64,000 nt of DNA from an uncultured Planococcus sp. (lineage in GTDB: Bacteria; Bacillota; Bacilli; Bacillales_A; Planococcaceae): the NCBI GenBank assembly GCA_947493585.1, contig CANLRI010000001.1:992001-1056000 (forward strand), given 5' to 3'. Below the pieces are notes generated by a model. That model was not told the origin of the DNA, made no database searches, and saw nothing but the letters and a program-made list of their open reading frames with translations. This document shows, in pieces, positions 62,958-64,000 of this stretch. Position numbers and translations under genes: made by a program. Position 1 is the stretch's first letter. The number at the start of each line of letters is the position of its first letter.

Positions 62958-64000
62958 GTGAAGAAAACTATAGCTTTCATATTGCTGCTCACCCTATTGG
63001 TTACAAGCCCTTGGCAAATTGCTGCAGCTGATGAGTCGTCTGGTAAAGATCCGAAAGTCTTGATTTTATATCATGCGGAAGAAGATACACAAAAGGAAGA
63101 AGTTCCGATTTTGGATATGCTGGCAGGGCATTTCAGTTCGGATATCACCATACAATCCATTGAGGAAGCTGCAGCAGAATACGTCAAAGGCGATTACACG
63201 CACGTCATATACTTCGGACTTGGGAAACGGCAATTGACAGAAGAAGAATTATTCATTGTCGACCAATATGATGACGTGAAAAAAATGTTTATTGGGAATT
63301 ATTTTGAATACTTTAAAGAGGCTCCTGATCTCAGCATCCGGGATTATCGGAACATTGATGCCGTTAGCGGCGGAGGTAAAATGTTCGATTTAAAGGAAGA
63401 AAAGGATATGATGCTCATTAATGGTATCGAACAGATGGACGTTCTTTTTGAAGGACAAGCAGCAGATGGGGCATATCCGCTGATCTTTAAAAACGATAAT
63501 TTATATTATGTCGCCGCCAATTCGATTACCGGCCGGATCAGTGACATTGTAGGGGAATCGCTTTTCGACTTTTTCGATGAAGAGAAATCCCCGCCTAAAA
63601 AGCTAATCCGCTTGGAAGACATCCATCCAAGAAGCGACCCAGTACTGGTCAAACAAGTGGGTGATTATTTGGCGGAGCGGAATATCCCCTATGCCGTGAC
63701 AGTCGTTCCTGTTTATACAAATCCTGAAACCGGGCAAAGCATCCATTTATCTCAGGCAATCGAGTTAGTGGAAGTTTTGCAGGAGATGCAAAAAAATGGC
63801 GCCAGCATTATTCAACATGGTTATCTCCATCAATACCGTAAAGATGAGACCGGGGAGGGGTTCGAATATTGGGATGTCGAACATGATCGCCCGATTTTTC
63901 AGTCGAACACCGATGAAGTAAAGCTGCGCGAGGATTTCGCTTCCGATGAAGAATATCAAGACTTTGTCCAAAATGTCGGGTTGCCGTATGAACAAACTCA
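62958..64000 (+). CDS. DUF2334 polysaccharide-deacetylase-like protein, YdaL-like (partial)
   Basis: An open frame starting at GTG 62958 behind AAAGGAGG and still open at the window edge, at least 347 residues. A signal peptide (KKTIAFILLLTLLVTSPWQIAAA) is followed by LILYHAEED, then LIRLEDIHPRSDP and SIIQHGYLHQY, the metal-binding and catalytic-type motifs of DUF2334. It corresponds to YdaL, the exported deacetylase-like member of the ydaJKLMN operon. The gene expected next, outside the window, is a BcsB-like ydaN. Confidence 0.85.
   Translation, partial: MKKTIAFILLLTLLVTSPWQIAAADESSGKDPKVLILYHAEEDTQKEEVPILDMLAGHFSSDITIQSIEEAAAEYVKGDYTHVIYFGLGKRQLTEEELFIVDQYDDVKKMFIGNYFEYFKEAPDLSIRDYRNIDAVSGGGKMFDLKEEKDMMLINGIEQMDVLFEGQAADGAYPLIFKNDNLYYVAANSITGRISDIVGESLFDFFDEEKSPPKKLIRLEDIHPRSDPVLVKQVGDYLAERNIPYAVTVVPVYTNPETGQSIHLSQAIELVEVLQEMQKNGASIIQHGYLHQYRKDETGEGFEYWDVEHDRPIFQSNTDEVKLREDFASDEEYQDFVQNVGLPYEQT

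Overview
The window reads as chromosomal DNA of a Gram-positive Bacillales bacterium, most likely Planococcaceae (Planococcus/Planomicrobium-like). This is inferred from the gene families (DUF2512, LTA synthase, glpP-glpF-glpK-glpD, class D sortase with an LPKTAG acidic surface protein, a ydaK/M/J/L-type operon), strong AGGAGG-type ribosome sites, short hairpin-plus-T terminators and moderate GC. No rRNA, tRNA, phage, IS transposase or CRISPR array was seen. About 60 protein genes are supported. For many the translation start was moved to the codon behind the best Shine-Dalgarno sequence.

Layout. 1-13.4 kb: housekeeping and signalling genes (VanZ-like, a diguanylate cyclase with a product-inhibition site, LTA synthase, PatB/MalY C-S lyase, FMN reductase, two-way MBL/Lrp genes, an LA2681-like HEPN protein facing a Pepco-like small protein, an MHYT-GGDEF-EAL protein). 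13.4-18 kb: two dispersed non-coding repeat families, a TetR/SDR pair with a perfect operator palindrome, and an AtzG-like/amidase pair. 18-37 kb: an accessory surface-polysaccharide locus. It has a beta-helix protein, two paralogous ATP-grasp ligases, four FemAB-like transferases (three in tandem), a MurJ-type flippase, a Wzy-like polytopic protein, a nucleotide-sugar-dehydrogenase homologue without its catalytic cysteine, an initiating sugar transferase, two paralogous GT4 enzymes and an HPr-kinase-like P-loop protein. 37-46.5 kb: DUF2157/GDYXXLXY pair, a GNAT, an MBL protein and the glycerol regulon with two GlpP-type leader terminators and a cre site. 46.5-53.8 kb: secreted and surface proteins (S8 protease with CWB2 repeats, HtrA-like protease, sortase D with its acidic substrate). 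53.9-58 kb: a TyrR-like regulator behind a 37-bp palindrome, a class III aminotransferase and a YjiH-type transporter. 58-64 kb: galU, a GNAT and the start of a c-di-GMP-linked exopolysaccharide operon (ydaK-, ydaM-, ydaJ- and ydaL-like; the last runs off the window).

The best candidate for an undescribed system is the 18-37 kb locus. The combination of lipid-linked polysaccharide assembly with ATP-grasp ligases and several FemAB transferases suggests a polysaccharide carrying amino-acid or peptide groups. Three of its transcription units share one promoter architecture, TTTAAC-N5-TTTAAC-N10-TAGRAT, with identical spacing, and a fourth has a degenerate version. This points to one OmpR/PhoP-type response regulator controlling the locus. 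A second strong signal is a family of six intergenic elements with a 33-nt hairpin whose stem is kept by compensatory base changes. A third is a divergent pair of conflict-type genes (HEPN plus Pepco-like) in which the HEPN catalytic histidine is replaced.
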